A stretch of DNA of 64,000 nucleotides from SLHU01 sp009929975 (GTDB lineage Bacteria; Bacillota; Clostridia; Saccharofermentanales; UBA5734): NCBI GenBank assembly GCA_040776905.1, contig JAXGZQ010000001.1, forward strand, positions 1,612,001 through 1,676,000. The letters run 5' to 3'. The stretch's first letter is position 1, and every line of letters starts with the position of its first letter. Below, in pieces: positions 43,410 to 52,335 of this stretch. The translations under genes and the position numbers were made by a program. The notes below the pieces were generated by a model. It ran no database searches. It had not been told where the DNA came from and worked only from the letters and a program-made list of their open reading frames with translations.

Positions 43410-44342
43410 ATGATCAGACGAATCAGACGTCATATCAAACCGGCCAGGCAATGGCTGAACACCGGCCATGCTAAGCTGATCAGGATGCCCGTCCTCGGAG
43501 CGGTGGCTGAATGGATCGGTGCCGGCCAGCGCCAACGGGTCAGCGGTATGGCGGCGGAATCAGCCTACTACATCATCCTCGCTTTTTTCCCGTTTTTCAT
43601 ATTCCTGATCAGTCTTCTCGGGCTGATCGGCCAGCGGTCCGATATGACGAGCTGGCTGCTGTCTGAACTACAAGGCATCATTCCGGGACCCTTGCTGCTG
43701 ACGATCGAGTCATTCCTGATTGAAACGGTTGAAAGCAGCAATCTGACACTGGCTTCTTTCAGTATGCTGGGTGTGGTATGGGCATCATCCAGCGGGTTCA
43801 GTGTGCTTCTGCGCGGCCTGGATCGCGCTTATGATCTCGAGCATACGTATTCATTCATCACGCTGCGCCTCCTCGGTCTGCTGCTCACCTTGATTCTCGG
43901 ACTTGTCATTCTGATGACACTGCTGCTCATCGCGTTTGGCGGCCTGGTCCTGGAACAGCTGCTGATCCATACCAGTTTGACGATCGCCAGCGCTGAACTT
44001 CTGCAATGGCTCCGTTTTCTTGCCTCATTTGTCCTGCTTTTTCTCGTGTTTATTTTTTTATATGCCGCCACCGCGACTCGCGGCCACCGTTTGCGCAAGG
44101 CCTGGCCGGGTGCCCTGTTCGCGGCCGCTGCCTGGATCGTGCTGTCAGCAGGATTTTCCTGGTATATCAGCAATTTTGACCGCTATGCCCGCCTCTATGG
44201 CAGTATCGCCGGATTGATTCTGCTGCTGGTCTGGATCTATCTGTGCTGCACCATGCTTTTATACGGCGGTGTTTTGAACGCGGTGATAGAAAAAAGACGC
44301 CTGCGCCGCGCTGGGCGGCGACAGGCATCTCCACAGAGTTGA
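43410..44342 (+). CDS. YihY/BrkB-family inner membrane protein
   Basis: The 310-residue protein has about six transmembrane helices, with SAYYIILAFFPFFIFLISLLG, GVVWASSSGFSVLLRGLDRAYD and a C-terminal LYGSIAGLILLLVWIYL in the order typical of the YihY/virulence factor BrkB family. Function unresolved. The ATG at 43410 lies 10 bases after GGGAGGG; a TTG at 43401 is possible. It is divergent from the AbrB-type gene. The last codons contain the terminator of the serpin gene on the other strand. Confidence 0.87.
   Translation: MIRRIRRHIKPARQWLNTGHAKLIRMPVLGAVAEWIGAGQRQRVSGMAAESAYYIILAFFPFFIFLISLLGLIGQRSDMTSWLLSELQGIIPGPLLLTIESFLIETVESSNLTLASFSMLGVVWASSSGFSVLLRGLDRAYDLEHTYSFITLRLLGLLLTLILGLVILMTLLLIAFGGLVLEQLLIHTSLTIASAELLQWLRFLASFVLLFLVFIFLYAATATRGHRLRKAWPGALFAAAAWIVLSAGFSWYISNFDRYARLYGSIAGLILLLVWIYLCCTMLLYGGVLNAVIEKRRLRRAGRRQASPQS
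44290..44326 (-). terminator. Terminator of the serpin gene, inside the YihY coding end
   Basis: On the minus strand the stem GCCTG-T-CGCCGC / GCGGCG-CAGGC with a 5-base loop is followed by GTCTTTTTT. It is 46 bases downstream of the serpin stop and lies wholly within the last codons of the convergent YihY gene. Confidence 0.7.
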
Positions 44343-44371
44343 ACGTGTTGATTTCGATCGCCGGATCCAGA

Positions 44372-45628
44372 TCAGGCCGGGTTTTCCAGAACGCCGATGA
44401 ACAGCGGGGTCGCGCTGTCCAGATCGAGCAGCACATAGACGAACGGCCGGTCGAAACTGACCGTCAGATCATAAGCCGGCATCCCGGTCGCACGCATCTC
44501 AACTGAGGTGACAGCGGCGGCTTCGGTTCCCAGTTCATCGACCCGGATAAAGGTTTTGTGGTAAACATCACTGATAAATAAATCGCGTGCACCAGAAGCG
44601 CTCATGGCTGAAAAATCGGCGCTGTTCGAATCGAAGGCCTGAAGAAGTCCCATGGCGGCCAAAGGCTTCACCAGACTGAGATCATCCTCAATCGTGAACT
44701 TGGGCAATGCCAGATCAACCATCCCCGTTTCCGCCTGCTCAACCCAGCCGGTCAGCCGGCCGTCGCTGAGCTGACTGACCAGATCAGCCGGAGACTCATC
44801 ATCCCGCGGCAGCAGGGCAACCATCGCTGTCCGTTGATCCTTATAGGGCAGGACCACTCCAAGGACGCCGTCTGCATCAATATAGCGGATCGAACGCTGA
44901 CTGTGCATGAAAGGCACCTCAACCGATCCGTCTTCGGTCATGAACGGGCGATCCCGCGTTGAAACCGCATCAAACGGCTCGGACCAATCACCTTTGAAAT
45001 AGACTGCATTGATCAGGTACATCATGGTCTGGACATCAATTTCATTGATTATGCTGTCAATAGCCCCTTCGGTCATTTGGCTCACCCAGCCGTTGATCGT
45101 TTCGATGGCAGCCGGATCAGCGAAATCCAGCCGGTGGATCTCAGCGTCAAATGCCGCCGCGGTTGATTGAATGAACGGTGAGGCCGGCTGATAGTCCTTG
45201 TGGTACCAGATGGAATTCGCGATATCCAGGCGGGTCGGCTCCGGCAGATTGCGCAGCCCGATCTGCCAGTTGCGGGCTTCCAGGTTCCGATCGCTGCCGG
45301 ATAAGCCAGGGACGGATAGGACATCAGCCAATTCATCATAGGTGGATCCGGCGGCACCGTTCAACGTCATGGCCAATGCGAGCCAGACTGAGGCGGGGGA
45401 TATGAGTCGATTGCCTTCATCGATCGAATGTTCGAGCAGATCCCAGGCAAAGTGATTCACCGCATCCGTCAGTTCTGACGAAGGACGCGGAGCCTGATCG
45501 GGCCAGGACGCGGCTTCAACATCGGCCAGCAAACCCGCGCCGCGGGCAGCGGGAATACGCTGGCAGCCTCCGGCCAGAGTGCCTGTCAGTAATAATCCTG
45601 CCAGCAGCAGGCATGTCATCTTTTTCAT
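44372..45628 (-). CDS. Serpin-family serine protease inhibitor, lipoprotein
   Basis: The 418-residue protein has a lipobox signal (LTGTLAGGC, Cys about residue 22) and then a serpin fold: LISPASVWLALAMTLNGAAGST, DIANSIWYHKDY, MYLINAVYFKGDW, and the C-terminal hinge DELGTEAAAVTS with the reactive loop running to SFDRPFVYVLLD. The hinge has small residues as inhibitory serpins require. The P1 residue cannot be fixed by eye because the loop is about three residues longer than in alpha-1-antitrypsin. GGGAGGG precedes the ATG at 45626-45628. It would sit on the outer face of the membrane and trap host or microbial proteases. Confidence 0.92.
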   Translation of the reverse strand: MKKMTCLLLAGLLLTGTLAGGCQRIPAARGAGLLADVEAASWPDQAPRPSSELTDAVNHFAWDLLEHSIDEGNRLISPASVWLALAMTLNGAAGSTYDELADVLSVPGLSGSDRNLEARNWQIGLRNLPEPTRLDIANSIWYHKDYQPASPFIQSTAAAFDAEIHRLDFADPAAIETINGWVSQMTEGAIDSIINEIDVQTMMYLINAVYFKGDWSEPFDAVSTRDRPFMTEDGSVEVPFMHSQRSIRYIDADGVLGVVLPYKDQRTAMVALLPRDDESPADLVSQLSDGRLTGWVEQAETGMVDLALPKFTIEDDLSLVKPLAAMGLLQAFDSNSADFSAMSASGARDLFISDVYHKTFIRVDELGTEAAAVTSVEMRATGMPAYDLTVSFDRPFVYVLLDLDSATPLFIGVLENPA

Positions 45629-45724
45629 GGTATCCCTCCCTGTCGCCGGATTCACGCCGGCCCGTGATGGTAATTAGACGTCAACTGACCGGCTCAATGT
45701 TCCCGACGGGATCATGAGGGGTGA

Positions 45725-46060
45725 TTACTGGGTGATGATCTGATAGCCTTTTTCCAGCCAGGTGGCCATGGCCGGATGCCCGTTCATCTCATCAGCCAGC
45801 GGGATGCCGGATGACTGGTTGTATTCCAGAACCTCCATTTTGGCTGAGCAGGCTTTGCAGACACAGGCGATCAAATCCTCAGTTCTCAATCGGGCAAACA
45901 GCGGATTCTCTGCTTGATCCATTTCCCGGATGAGTCGAACGGCCTCACCCTCCAGGATGACCTTGACATCGTGTCCGCGCGCTTTCAGATCAAGCGCGTT
46001 GAGCATGACATGGATAAAGCACAGCGGATCACCGCGAAAAGCAAAAATAGCAACTTTCAT
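45725..46060 (-). CDS. DsrE-family small protein
   Basis: The 111-residue protein has the DsrE/DsrF-like fold signature: KVAIFAFRGDPLCFIHVMLNALDLKARGHD in the first half, then LIACVCKACSAKM with three cysteines. The Cys motif suggests sulfur-transfer or redox activity. GGGAGG precedes the ATG. It lies upstream of the serpin gene on the same strand (96-bp gap) and may or may not be co-transcribed. Confidence 0.8.
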   Translation of the reverse strand: MKVAIFAFRGDPLCFIHVMLNALDLKARGHDVKVILEGEAVRLIREMDQAENPLFARLRTEDLIACVCKACSAKMEVLEYNQSSGIPLADEMNGHPAMATWLEKGYQIITQ

Positions 46061-46119
46061 GAATTAATCCTCCCAGTCTTCAGCCGGCATCGTCAGATGC
46101 TGGTCTCTTGTTTATTTCT

Positions 46120-46125
46120 ATTATA
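46120..46125 (-). promoter_or_regulatory. -10 element of the DsrE-family gene
   Basis: Perfect TATAAT on the minus strand, about 60 bases before the DsrE start. It overlaps a short inverted repeat (TCTAT, six bases, ATAGA). No clear -35. Confidence 0.4.
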
Positions 46126-46197
46126 GTATAGATAGAACGGAAGATCAGGCAGGATCCGCGGCCGATTAGGTCTTTGCGAAGATGGGGGAGGCTTTTC

Positions 46198-48600
46198 ATG
46201 AAAACATCAGTCAGAACCCTGCCATACCAGTACCGGCACGCACCGGTTCCCGGTGGCGGATTCGTCACGGGATTCATCTTTCATCCAAAGTTCCGCCAGA
46301 TCCTATACGCGCGAACCGATATCGGCGGTGTGTATCGCTATCAGTTCGCTGAAAAGCGCTGGATATCGCTGATGGATCATGTCAAGGCCCCTGACCGCTG
46401 GGAGAGCTATCCTCTTTCGATCGCGCTCGACCCGCGGCGGCCGGAACGCCTGTACATCGCGGCCGGCGACCTGGAGCGGAATTACCTGTGCCGTTCAGAT
46501 GACAGAGGCGACCATTTTCAATACTTTCCGCTGCCGGCGGCTGTCCATGGCAACCACGCGGGGCGGGCGACCGGAGAACGGCTGATCGTTGACCCGGCTT
46601 GTTCTGACATCCTTTATTTCGCATCACAGAGTGAAGGCCTGCTTATTTCGGAAGATGCCGGTGAAACCTGGCGGTCGCTGCCGGTCGGTCAGCATCAGGG
46701 CCAGGCTGAACCTGATCTGTCTTTTATCTGGATCCATCCCGACAGCGCCGTGCATGGCCGCAGTCAGATCATCGTGGTCAGTACCGCCGGCGCGGCCAAT
46801 GCCAATGAGCAGGGCCAGCGCGGACCCAGTCTTTTCTGGTCGGTCGACGGCGGAGCGGTATTCCGTGTCATGCCCGGTCAGCCGCAGCCGCCTTCTGATT
46901 TCGGTAATTACCCCGGTTTTGTCGGCCAGCGCTGCAGCTTTGACGGAACCTATCTCTATGTTACCCTGGCTGCCGTAGGACATTCCTGGGCCGGCTGGTC
47001 AGGTTATGCCTGTGATATGGGAGGCCGGCAGCGCGGCTGTGTGATGCGCTATCGCTTCGCAGAAGACGGAACGATCGCTGATGTCCGTTTCATTACGCCT
47101 GATTTATCGTTTCTGACCGGAGAAACTGAGGTGATTGAATCTCATGCCGGTTTCGGCGGCATCGCGGCCGATCCGGCCCGCCCGGGACATCTGATCTGCT
47201 CAACCCAGTGCTTTGATCCCGATGATGTCATTTTCTACAGCGATGACAGCGGCTTATCCTGGCGGCCGGTTCTGCATGACCTTTCGATCGGCCGGATGGA
47301 CTTTACCGGTGTTCCCTATATGAAGCCGCAATATAACGGTGGTCATAACCTGATCCACTGGCTGTCCGATCTGAAGATCGACCCGTTTGACTGCGACCGC
47401 GCCGTCTTCAACACGGGAACCGGTATTTTCATGACAGAAAACCTGACCGCGGCGGATCGCGGCGATGAAGTTGTCTGGCGTCCGTCCTGCCAAGGCCTTG
47501 AGGAAACGGTCCATCTGAATGTCTATAGTCCGCCGGCAGGTCCTGTCCAACTGCTCGATATCATCGGTGATCTTGGCGGCTTCGCGTTTACCAATCTCAA
47601 TCAGCCGGCGGAAAATTCCTTCGCTGACGCGGAGGGCAACCGCTACATTACCTGCCTTAACGCGGATTTTACGGATGATTGCCCCCGTTATGTCGCGGTC
47701 ACCGCGCGCGGCAACTGGAAGGGCAAGACAACCGGTGGGCTGATCTGGTCTGAAGACTATGGCCAGACCTGGACCCGCCTGCCGGACCCGTCGGGCCTGA
47801 GCCCGCGCATCGATCAACTGATCGCCGCGATCCGCCAGCCGAACACCAATTCAGGCTGGACGGCATTGTCAGCTGATCATCAGACGCTGGTCTGGTGTGT
47901 CGGCGAGGGCAATCGGCTGCCGGCGGACGCTGTTGTTGTCTCGGATGATCTGGGAAAGACCTGGCGCCAGAGCCGGCTATATGGCGAATATGGCCAGATT
48001 CTGTCTGGCTGTGGCCTGACCTGCAAAGTGTTCGCCGATCGGGTGGAACCTGAACGGTTCTACGCCTTCGGGAATGACTCATCACTCTATGTGAGTGACG
48101 ACCGCGCCCGCAGCTTCAGGCGGATTCATTGCGACCTCGCGTTTCCACGGCTTGAACTGGGCGGTATGGACGGGAATATGCCGGCTGAGATCCGACTGGA
48201 AACCGGTCAGTGCGGTGTCGTCTGGATCGCTGCCGCAGAGGGGGGATTATGGCGTCTGACCATCAATGCCCGCACCCGTCAGGCGGTCTTTGAGCGCCGT
48301 TCGGCTGAAGGAGACATCATCTACCGCCAGGGTATGGGCTGTCCGCTGCCCGGCCGATTCTGCCAGACATTATATGTTAATGGATTCATCCAGGGAATCT
48401 ATGGCTTTTACCGCTCCGCTGATGAAGGCGTAAGCTGGGAGCGAATCAATGATGAGCGGCAGATGTTCGGAGATATCCGCAGCATCTGTGGTGATCCGCG
48501 GCAGGCGGGACGATTCTATCTGGCGACCGGGTCGCGCGGCGTGCTCTGGGGCCAGCCACTGGTGCCGGATGACCCGTACGGCGGATCCGCTGAACGCTGA
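46198..48600 (+). CDS. GH74-family xyloglucanase-like glycosidase
   Basis: The 800-residue protein has the GH74 twin beta-propeller pattern. It begins APVPGGGFVTGFIFHP, LYARTDIGGVYRY (Asp 41, position of the catalytic base), with Asp-box like repeats (SEDAGETWRSL, SDDSGLSWRPV, SDDLGKTWRQS). The second catalytic Asp fits LLDIIGDLGGFAF (about residue 458). GH74 enzymes cleave xyloglucan backbones. Known members are mostly secreted, yet this one has no signal peptide, so it would act inside the cell on imported xyloglucan oligosaccharides unless exported otherwise. GGGGGAGG precedes the ATG. Neighbours GH127 and GH31 support a xyloglucan role. It abuts the DUF5808 gene. Confidence 0.87.
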   Translation: MKTSVRTLPYQYRHAPVPGGGFVTGFIFHPKFRQILYARTDIGGVYRYQFAEKRWISLMDHVKAPDRWESYPLSIALDPRRPERLYIAAGDLERNYLCRSDDRGDHFQYFPLPAAVHGNHAGRATGERLIVDPACSDILYFASQSEGLLISEDAGETWRSLPVGQHQGQAEPDLSFIWIHPDSAVHGRSQIIVVSTAGAANANEQGQRGPSLFWSVDGGAVFRVMPGQPQPPSDFGNYPGFVGQRCSFDGTYLYVTLAAVGHSWAGWSGYACDMGGRQRGCVMRYRFAEDGTIADVRFITPDLSFLTGETEVIESHAGFGGIAADPARPGHLICSTQCFDPDDVIFYSDDSGLSWRPVLHDLSIGRMDFTGVPYMKPQYNGGHNLIHWLSDLKIDPFDCDRAVFNTGTGIFMTENLTAADRGDEVVWRPSCQGLEETVHLNVYSPPAGPVQLLDIIGDLGGFAFTNLNQPAENSFADAEGNRYITCLNADFTDDCPRYVAVTARGNWKGKTTGGLIWSEDYGQTWTRLPDPSGLSPRIDQLIAAIRQPNTNSGWTALSADHQTLVWCVGEGNRLPADAVVVSDDLGKTWRQSRLYGEYGQILSGCGLTCKVFADRVEPERFYAFGNDSSLYVSDDRARSFRRIHCDLAFPRLELGGMDGNMPAEIRLETGQCGVVWIAAAEGGLWRLTINARTRQAVFERRSAEGDIIYRQGMGCPLPGRFCQTLYVNGFIQGIYGFYRSADEGVSWERINDERQMFGDIRSICGDPRQAGRFYLATGSRGVLWGQPLVPDDPYGGSAER

Positions 48601-49782
48601 TCAAGTGGCCAGAAGGCGGCAGAGCAGTACCGTTGTGACATAATACGTCATAACACTGACAGCGGCTAGAATGCCGACGATCAGCCAGGCTGTCTTCCGT
48701 GCGTAATTAAGCCCGTTATTGCTGCCGAAGCGATTTTCGACAAACAGAGAAGGATCGTCCCGGTTGAAATAGAAGAGCCCGAGCTTCCAGTCACGGTCAT
48801 CCCTGATTCTTGTGGCAGCAGCCGGCAGATCCCGAGGCAATATGCCGGCGTTCAGCCGATCCTCTGAGCTGATTTCCGGGCTTAGGCGGTTCCCGGCCTG
48901 GCCGGCTTTCAGCGTCACCCAGATCGGAGGGATCAGCATGAGCAGGCTGAAAAATAAAATGCCGCCGATCAAGGTGCCGGCGCTCGGCACCCACAGGTTG
49001 AGTGTCATCGGTGTTATGGCCACGAACATCACCGTCATGACAAGGGTGATGAACCCGAGGACATGACTCATCAGGCGACGGTAAAGGCGATGGCGGGCAA
49101 AGGAGAGGGCCGGGTTTTCATTTTCCACCTGCAGTTTACTGCGGTACATGCCCAGATTAGCGGCCAGCATGAACAGGACCATGACGAAAGCCAGCAGCGG
49201 CTGGATTAAAATATGCAACAGTGATTTTTCACCCCAGGCATCAGCTTCCATCGCGAAATTCCAGTGTTTGACCAGGACATCCGGCAGGGTGGGGTAGACC
49301 GCCAGGCTGACCAGAACCGCGATCAGGCAGAGCAGCGCGCTGATGAGATACCAGGACCAGGGCAAATCCCGGAAACTCTGACGTGAACGGGAGGAGGCGG
49401 TATCGGCATACACGGTCGCGGATGTCTGCCAGTTCTGCGTTTGTTTCAGGTGTCGGGCAGAGCGCCAGCAGAACACGTAGATCAAAAACTGGATGAGCAA
49501 AAGCAGCAGCGGCAGATACATCGCGGCCAGCAGTGTCCAGTCCGGTTGTCTGACATAGAGAAGAATACTGGCAAACAACAGGGCAGCGGATGACGCGGCC
49601 GTCCATCCGGCATAGATCCGGCGCAGGCGCTGGGCGGATGGATGATGCCATGCCGAGACAGGCACTCTGACGCCGAAGAACAGCGAACGCTGGGTGATCC
49701 ATGGCGCTCTGACCAGAATCAGGCCGATGATCAACAAGACGACTAGATTCAGCGCAAGAAACAGTCCATTCATCTCATTCAT
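48601..49782 (-). CDS. DUF1648/DUF5808-type polytopic membrane protein
   Basis: The 393-residue protein has about eight transmembrane segments and a C-terminal cytosolic motif DDRDWKLGLFYFNRDDPSLF at about residue 330, the mark of the DUF5808 family. Such proteins are typically encoded after a YtrA-type GntR regulator. The ATG at 49780-49782 has GGAGAG before it and overlaps the GntR stop by 8 bp. The stop codon adjoins the stop of the GH74 gene (TGA-TCA). Its function is unknown; an envelope role is often proposed. Confidence 0.85.
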   Translation of the reverse strand: MNEMNGLFLALNLVVLLIIGLILVRAPWITQRSLFFGVRVPVSAWHHPSAQRLRRIYAGWTAASSAALLFASILLYVRQPDWTLLAAMYLPLLLLLIQFLIYVFCWRSARHLKQTQNWQTSATVYADTASSRSRQSFRDLPWSWYLISALLCLIAVLVSLAVYPTLPDVLVKHWNFAMEADAWGEKSLLHILIQPLLAFVMVLFMLAANLGMYRSKLQVENENPALSFARHRLYRRLMSHVLGFITLVMTVMFVAITPMTLNLWVPSAGTLIGGILFFSLLMLIPPIWVTLKAGQAGNRLSPEISSEDRLNAGILPRDLPAAATRIRDDRDWKLGLFYFNRDDPSLFVENRFGSNNGLNYARKTAWLIVGILAAVSVMTYYVTTVLLCRLLAT

Positions 49783-50179
49783 TTTGCATCTCTCCATCTT
49801 TCTTCAGCTGGCGCATCGACTGATCAAGTGTCCGGATCAGTGCCTGCAGGTCATTCGTGCTCATTTTCCGGCAAATCGCCTCCGCGACCAAGGGTTCCAA
49901 CTGGCGGCTCAGCCAGTTTTGAAACTCAGGCTGATCCGGGATGTTTTTGGCCATCACCGCACCGGAACGACGGTCCAGAACGAGAAACCCTTCATCGCGC
50001 AGCTGTTGATAGGCTTTGTGTACCGTGTGCAGATTGATCCCGAGATCAGCGGCCAGTCGGCGGACCGACGGCAGCTCCTCACCCGCCTCAAGCTGACCGG
50101 TCGCGAGGCCGATCACGATCTGATCCCGCAACTGGCGATAGATCGGAAGGTCACTGGCAAAATCAATTTGAATCAGCAT
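49775..50179 (-). CDS. GntR-family transcriptional regulator, YtrA type
   Basis: The 134-residue protein has a winged-helix GntR DNA-binding domain (PIYRQLRDQIVIGLATGQL, LPSVRRLAADLGINLHTV, AYQQLRDEGFLVLDRRSG) and only a short C-terminal helix, as in the YtrA subfamily. YtrA-type members repress their own operon through a palindrome, which is present perfectly at 50192-50224. It is translationally coupled to the DUF5808 membrane protein. It may also affect the divergent GH127 gene. Confidence 0.92.
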   Translation of the reverse strand: MLIQIDFASDLPIYRQLRDQIVIGLATGQLEAGEELPSVRRLAADLGINLHTVHKAYQQLRDEGFLVLDRRSGAVMAKNIPDQPEFQNWLSRQLEPLVAEAICRKMSTNDLQALIRTLDQSMRQLKKDGEMQNE

Positions 50180-50191
50180 GAGCGCTCCTTT

Positions 50192-50224
50192 TCTATCTGT
50201 TATACAACAATTATAACAGATAGA
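50192..50224. promoter_or_regulatory. YtrA-type operator: perfect 13-bp inverted repeat
   Basis: TCTATCTGTTATA (50192-50204) and its exact complement (50212-50224) flank seven bases. It lies 13 bases upstream of the GntR start codon and overlaps a TATAAT on the minus strand, so a dimer here would block the GntR promoter. The GH127 promoter lies 33 bases away. Confidence 0.8.
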
Positions 50225-50256
50225 TTAATCATTGCATCCAGCACGATCGGTGACGA

Positions 50257-50285
50257 TTGACATTGCATCTGAACTTGGGGACAAT
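50257..50285 (+). promoter_or_regulatory. Promoter of the GH127-GH31 operon
   Basis: A consensus TTGACA (50257-50262), a 17-base spacer and GACAAT (50280-50285) precede the GH127 ATG at 50341 by 55 bases. Confidence 0.55.
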
Positions 50286-50340
50286 GATGAATGAAACGCT
50301 GGCCGGGTTTATCGGACAGCATCCAGAAAGAGGTGCCAGT

Positions 50341-52290
50341 ATGCAGCAACTGCCTATTTTTCCTGATCTGCGTTCCATCAGAATCAGCGGCGGATTCTGG
50401 GGGCGGTATCAGCAGATTCTGCGTGATGCCATGATCCCGTATCAGTGGCGGGCGCTCAATGATCAGATTGACGACGCGCCGCCGTCTTATTGCCTGGCCA
50501 ATTTCCGCGCCGCGGCTGAGAAAGTGCAAAATGGCCAGACCAGCCTTCAATTCGCGGGCATGGTGTTTCAGGACTCTGATTTGTATAAATGGCTGGAAGC
50601 CGCTGCTTACTGCATCGCGTCAGCACCGGACCCTGATCTGGAGAAAACCGTGGACGGGGTGATCAGCCTGATCGGACAGGCACAGGAACCGGATGGCTAT
50701 CTCAATACGTATTATACTTTACGGGAACCTGAACAAAAATGGACAAATCTTCTGGAAAATCATGAGCTATATTGCAGCGGCCATATGATTGAGGCCGCCG
50801 TCGCCTGGTTTGAGGCGACAGGGAAAACCAATTTCCTGCAGATCGCGGTCCGGAACGCCAATCTGCTGGTCCGTCTGTTCGGCGCTCAGGATGGCCAGAT
50901 GAAAGGATATCCCGGGCATCCGGAAGCTGAACTGGCGCTGATGCGCCTCTATACAGTGACGATGGAATCTAGTTATCTCGATCTGGCGCATTTTTTTATC
51001 ACAGAACGCGGTCAGCCGCCGTTGTATTTTGACCAGGAACTGAAGACCCGGCAAAATGGCTATTGGGCGGAGGATGTCATCCGTCCGCCGCAGAAATACA
51101 GCATGGCCGACCGTCCGCTGGCCTGTCAGGATAATCTGGAAGGCCATTCAGTCCGGGCGCTGTATTTGCTGGCCGGGCTGATTGATGTGGCGTTTGCGCG
51201 TGGGGATGAAGCACTGATCGCGGCTGCCAGACGTCTGTTTGACCGTTGCGTCAGCCGACGGATGTATGTGACGGGCGGTGTCGGTTCAACCCATCACGGC
51301 GAAGCCTTCACGTTTGATTATGATCTGCCGCCTGATACGGCGTATGCGGAAACCTGCGCGTCGATTGCCCTGATTTTTGCCGCCCGCCGGCTGCTCAGGG
51401 TTGATCAGGACAGCCGCTATGGTGATGTGATGGAGCGGGCGCTCTACAATACCTGTCTCGCCGGCATGCAGCTGGATGGCACACGGTTTCTCTATGTCAA
51501 CCCGCTGCGTGTCTGGCCGGAGGCCAGTGAACATGACCGGGACCACTGGCATGTCACGCCTGAGCGGCAGGGGTGGTTTGCCTGTGCCTGCTGTCCGCCC
51601 AATCTGGCCCGTCTGTTGGGATCACTCGGCCGCTACGCGTACGGTATTGATGAATCGGCATCCGCGGTTGCTTTCCATCTGTATATCGAAAGTCAGGCGG
51701 AATTTCATCTGGCAAGCGGCCAGATTTCACTTGACTGCAAGACGAATTATCCGCATGATGGCCGGATCGTCATACAGAAACAGGGCGCGGCCTGCCGCCT
51801 CGATCTGAGAATTCCGGACTGGTGCCGTGAATCTACACTTATTCTGGACGGACAGGCTGTAAATCCTGCCGAAAAGACCGGCTACCTGATGCTCGACTGT
51901 CCGGCCGGTGATCATACGGTGGAACTCAGTCTGGATCTGCCGGTGATGCGGGTCTATGGCCATCCGGCAGTGCCGGAAACCGCCGGTCAGGTCTGCCTGC
52001 AGCGGGGACCTCTGGTCTATTGCCTGGAAGAAGCGGATCACGGGCCCCGGCTCTGGAATCTGCGGCTGCCGCGCGGCGCGGCGATCGAAGTCTCTGAGCA
52101 GCCCGATCTGCTCGGAGGTGTGGCGGTTCTGCGTGTGGAAGGCCAGCGTCTCAAAGCCGACGCTGATCATCTGTATGTTTACGGCTCGCAGGGAACGGCC
52201 GAAACCGTTCCTCTGACATTGATCCCCTATTATGCCTGGGCGAATCGCCGGAAGGGTGAAATGACGGTCTGGCTGCAGGAAAGCAACTGA
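50341..52290 (+). CDS. GH127 beta-L-arabinofuranosidase
   Basis: The 649-residue enzyme matches the GH127 family in length and residues. The zinc/cysteine site is intact: Glu 321 in GEAF, Glu 337 and Cys 339 in ETCASIA, and Cys 417/418 in ACCPPNLAR, nearly the same numbering as HypBA1, with Cys 417 as nucleophile. It releases L-arabinofuranose, for example from hydroxyproline-rich plant glycoproteins or arabinans. AGAGGTG precedes the ATG; longer in-frame starts at 50287 lack a site. No signal peptide, so cytoplasmic. The GH31 alpha-xylosidase gene follows after 45 bases. Confidence 0.93.
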   Translation: MQQLPIFPDLRSIRISGGFWGRYQQILRDAMIPYQWRALNDQIDDAPPSYCLANFRAAAEKVQNGQTSLQFAGMVFQDSDLYKWLEAAAYCIASAPDPDLEKTVDGVISLIGQAQEPDGYLNTYYTLREPEQKWTNLLENHELYCSGHMIEAAVAWFEATGKTNFLQIAVRNANLLVRLFGAQDGQMKGYPGHPEAELALMRLYTVTMESSYLDLAHFFITERGQPPLYFDQELKTRQNGYWAEDVIRPPQKYSMADRPLACQDNLEGHSVRALYLLAGLIDVAFARGDEALIAAARRLFDRCVSRRMYVTGGVGSTHHGEAFTFDYDLPPDTAYAETCASIALIFAARRLLRVDQDSRYGDVMERALYNTCLAGMQLDGTRFLYVNPLRVWPEASEHDRDHWHVTPERQGWFACACCPPNLARLLGSLGRYAYGIDESASAVAFHLYIESQAEFHLASGQISLDCKTNYPHDGRIVIQKQGAACRLDLRIPDWCRESTLILDGQAVNPAEKTGYLMLDCPAGDHTVELSLDLPVMRVYGHPAVPETAGQVCLQRGPLVYCLEEADHGPRLWNLRLPRGAAIEVSEQPDLLGGVAVLRVEGQRLKADADHLYVYGSQGTAETVPLTLIPYYAWANRRKGEMTVWLQESN

Positions 52291-52335
52291 TATCAAATAA
52301 AACCGCAACTGCTTGCGGTACAGGAGGTAACACAG

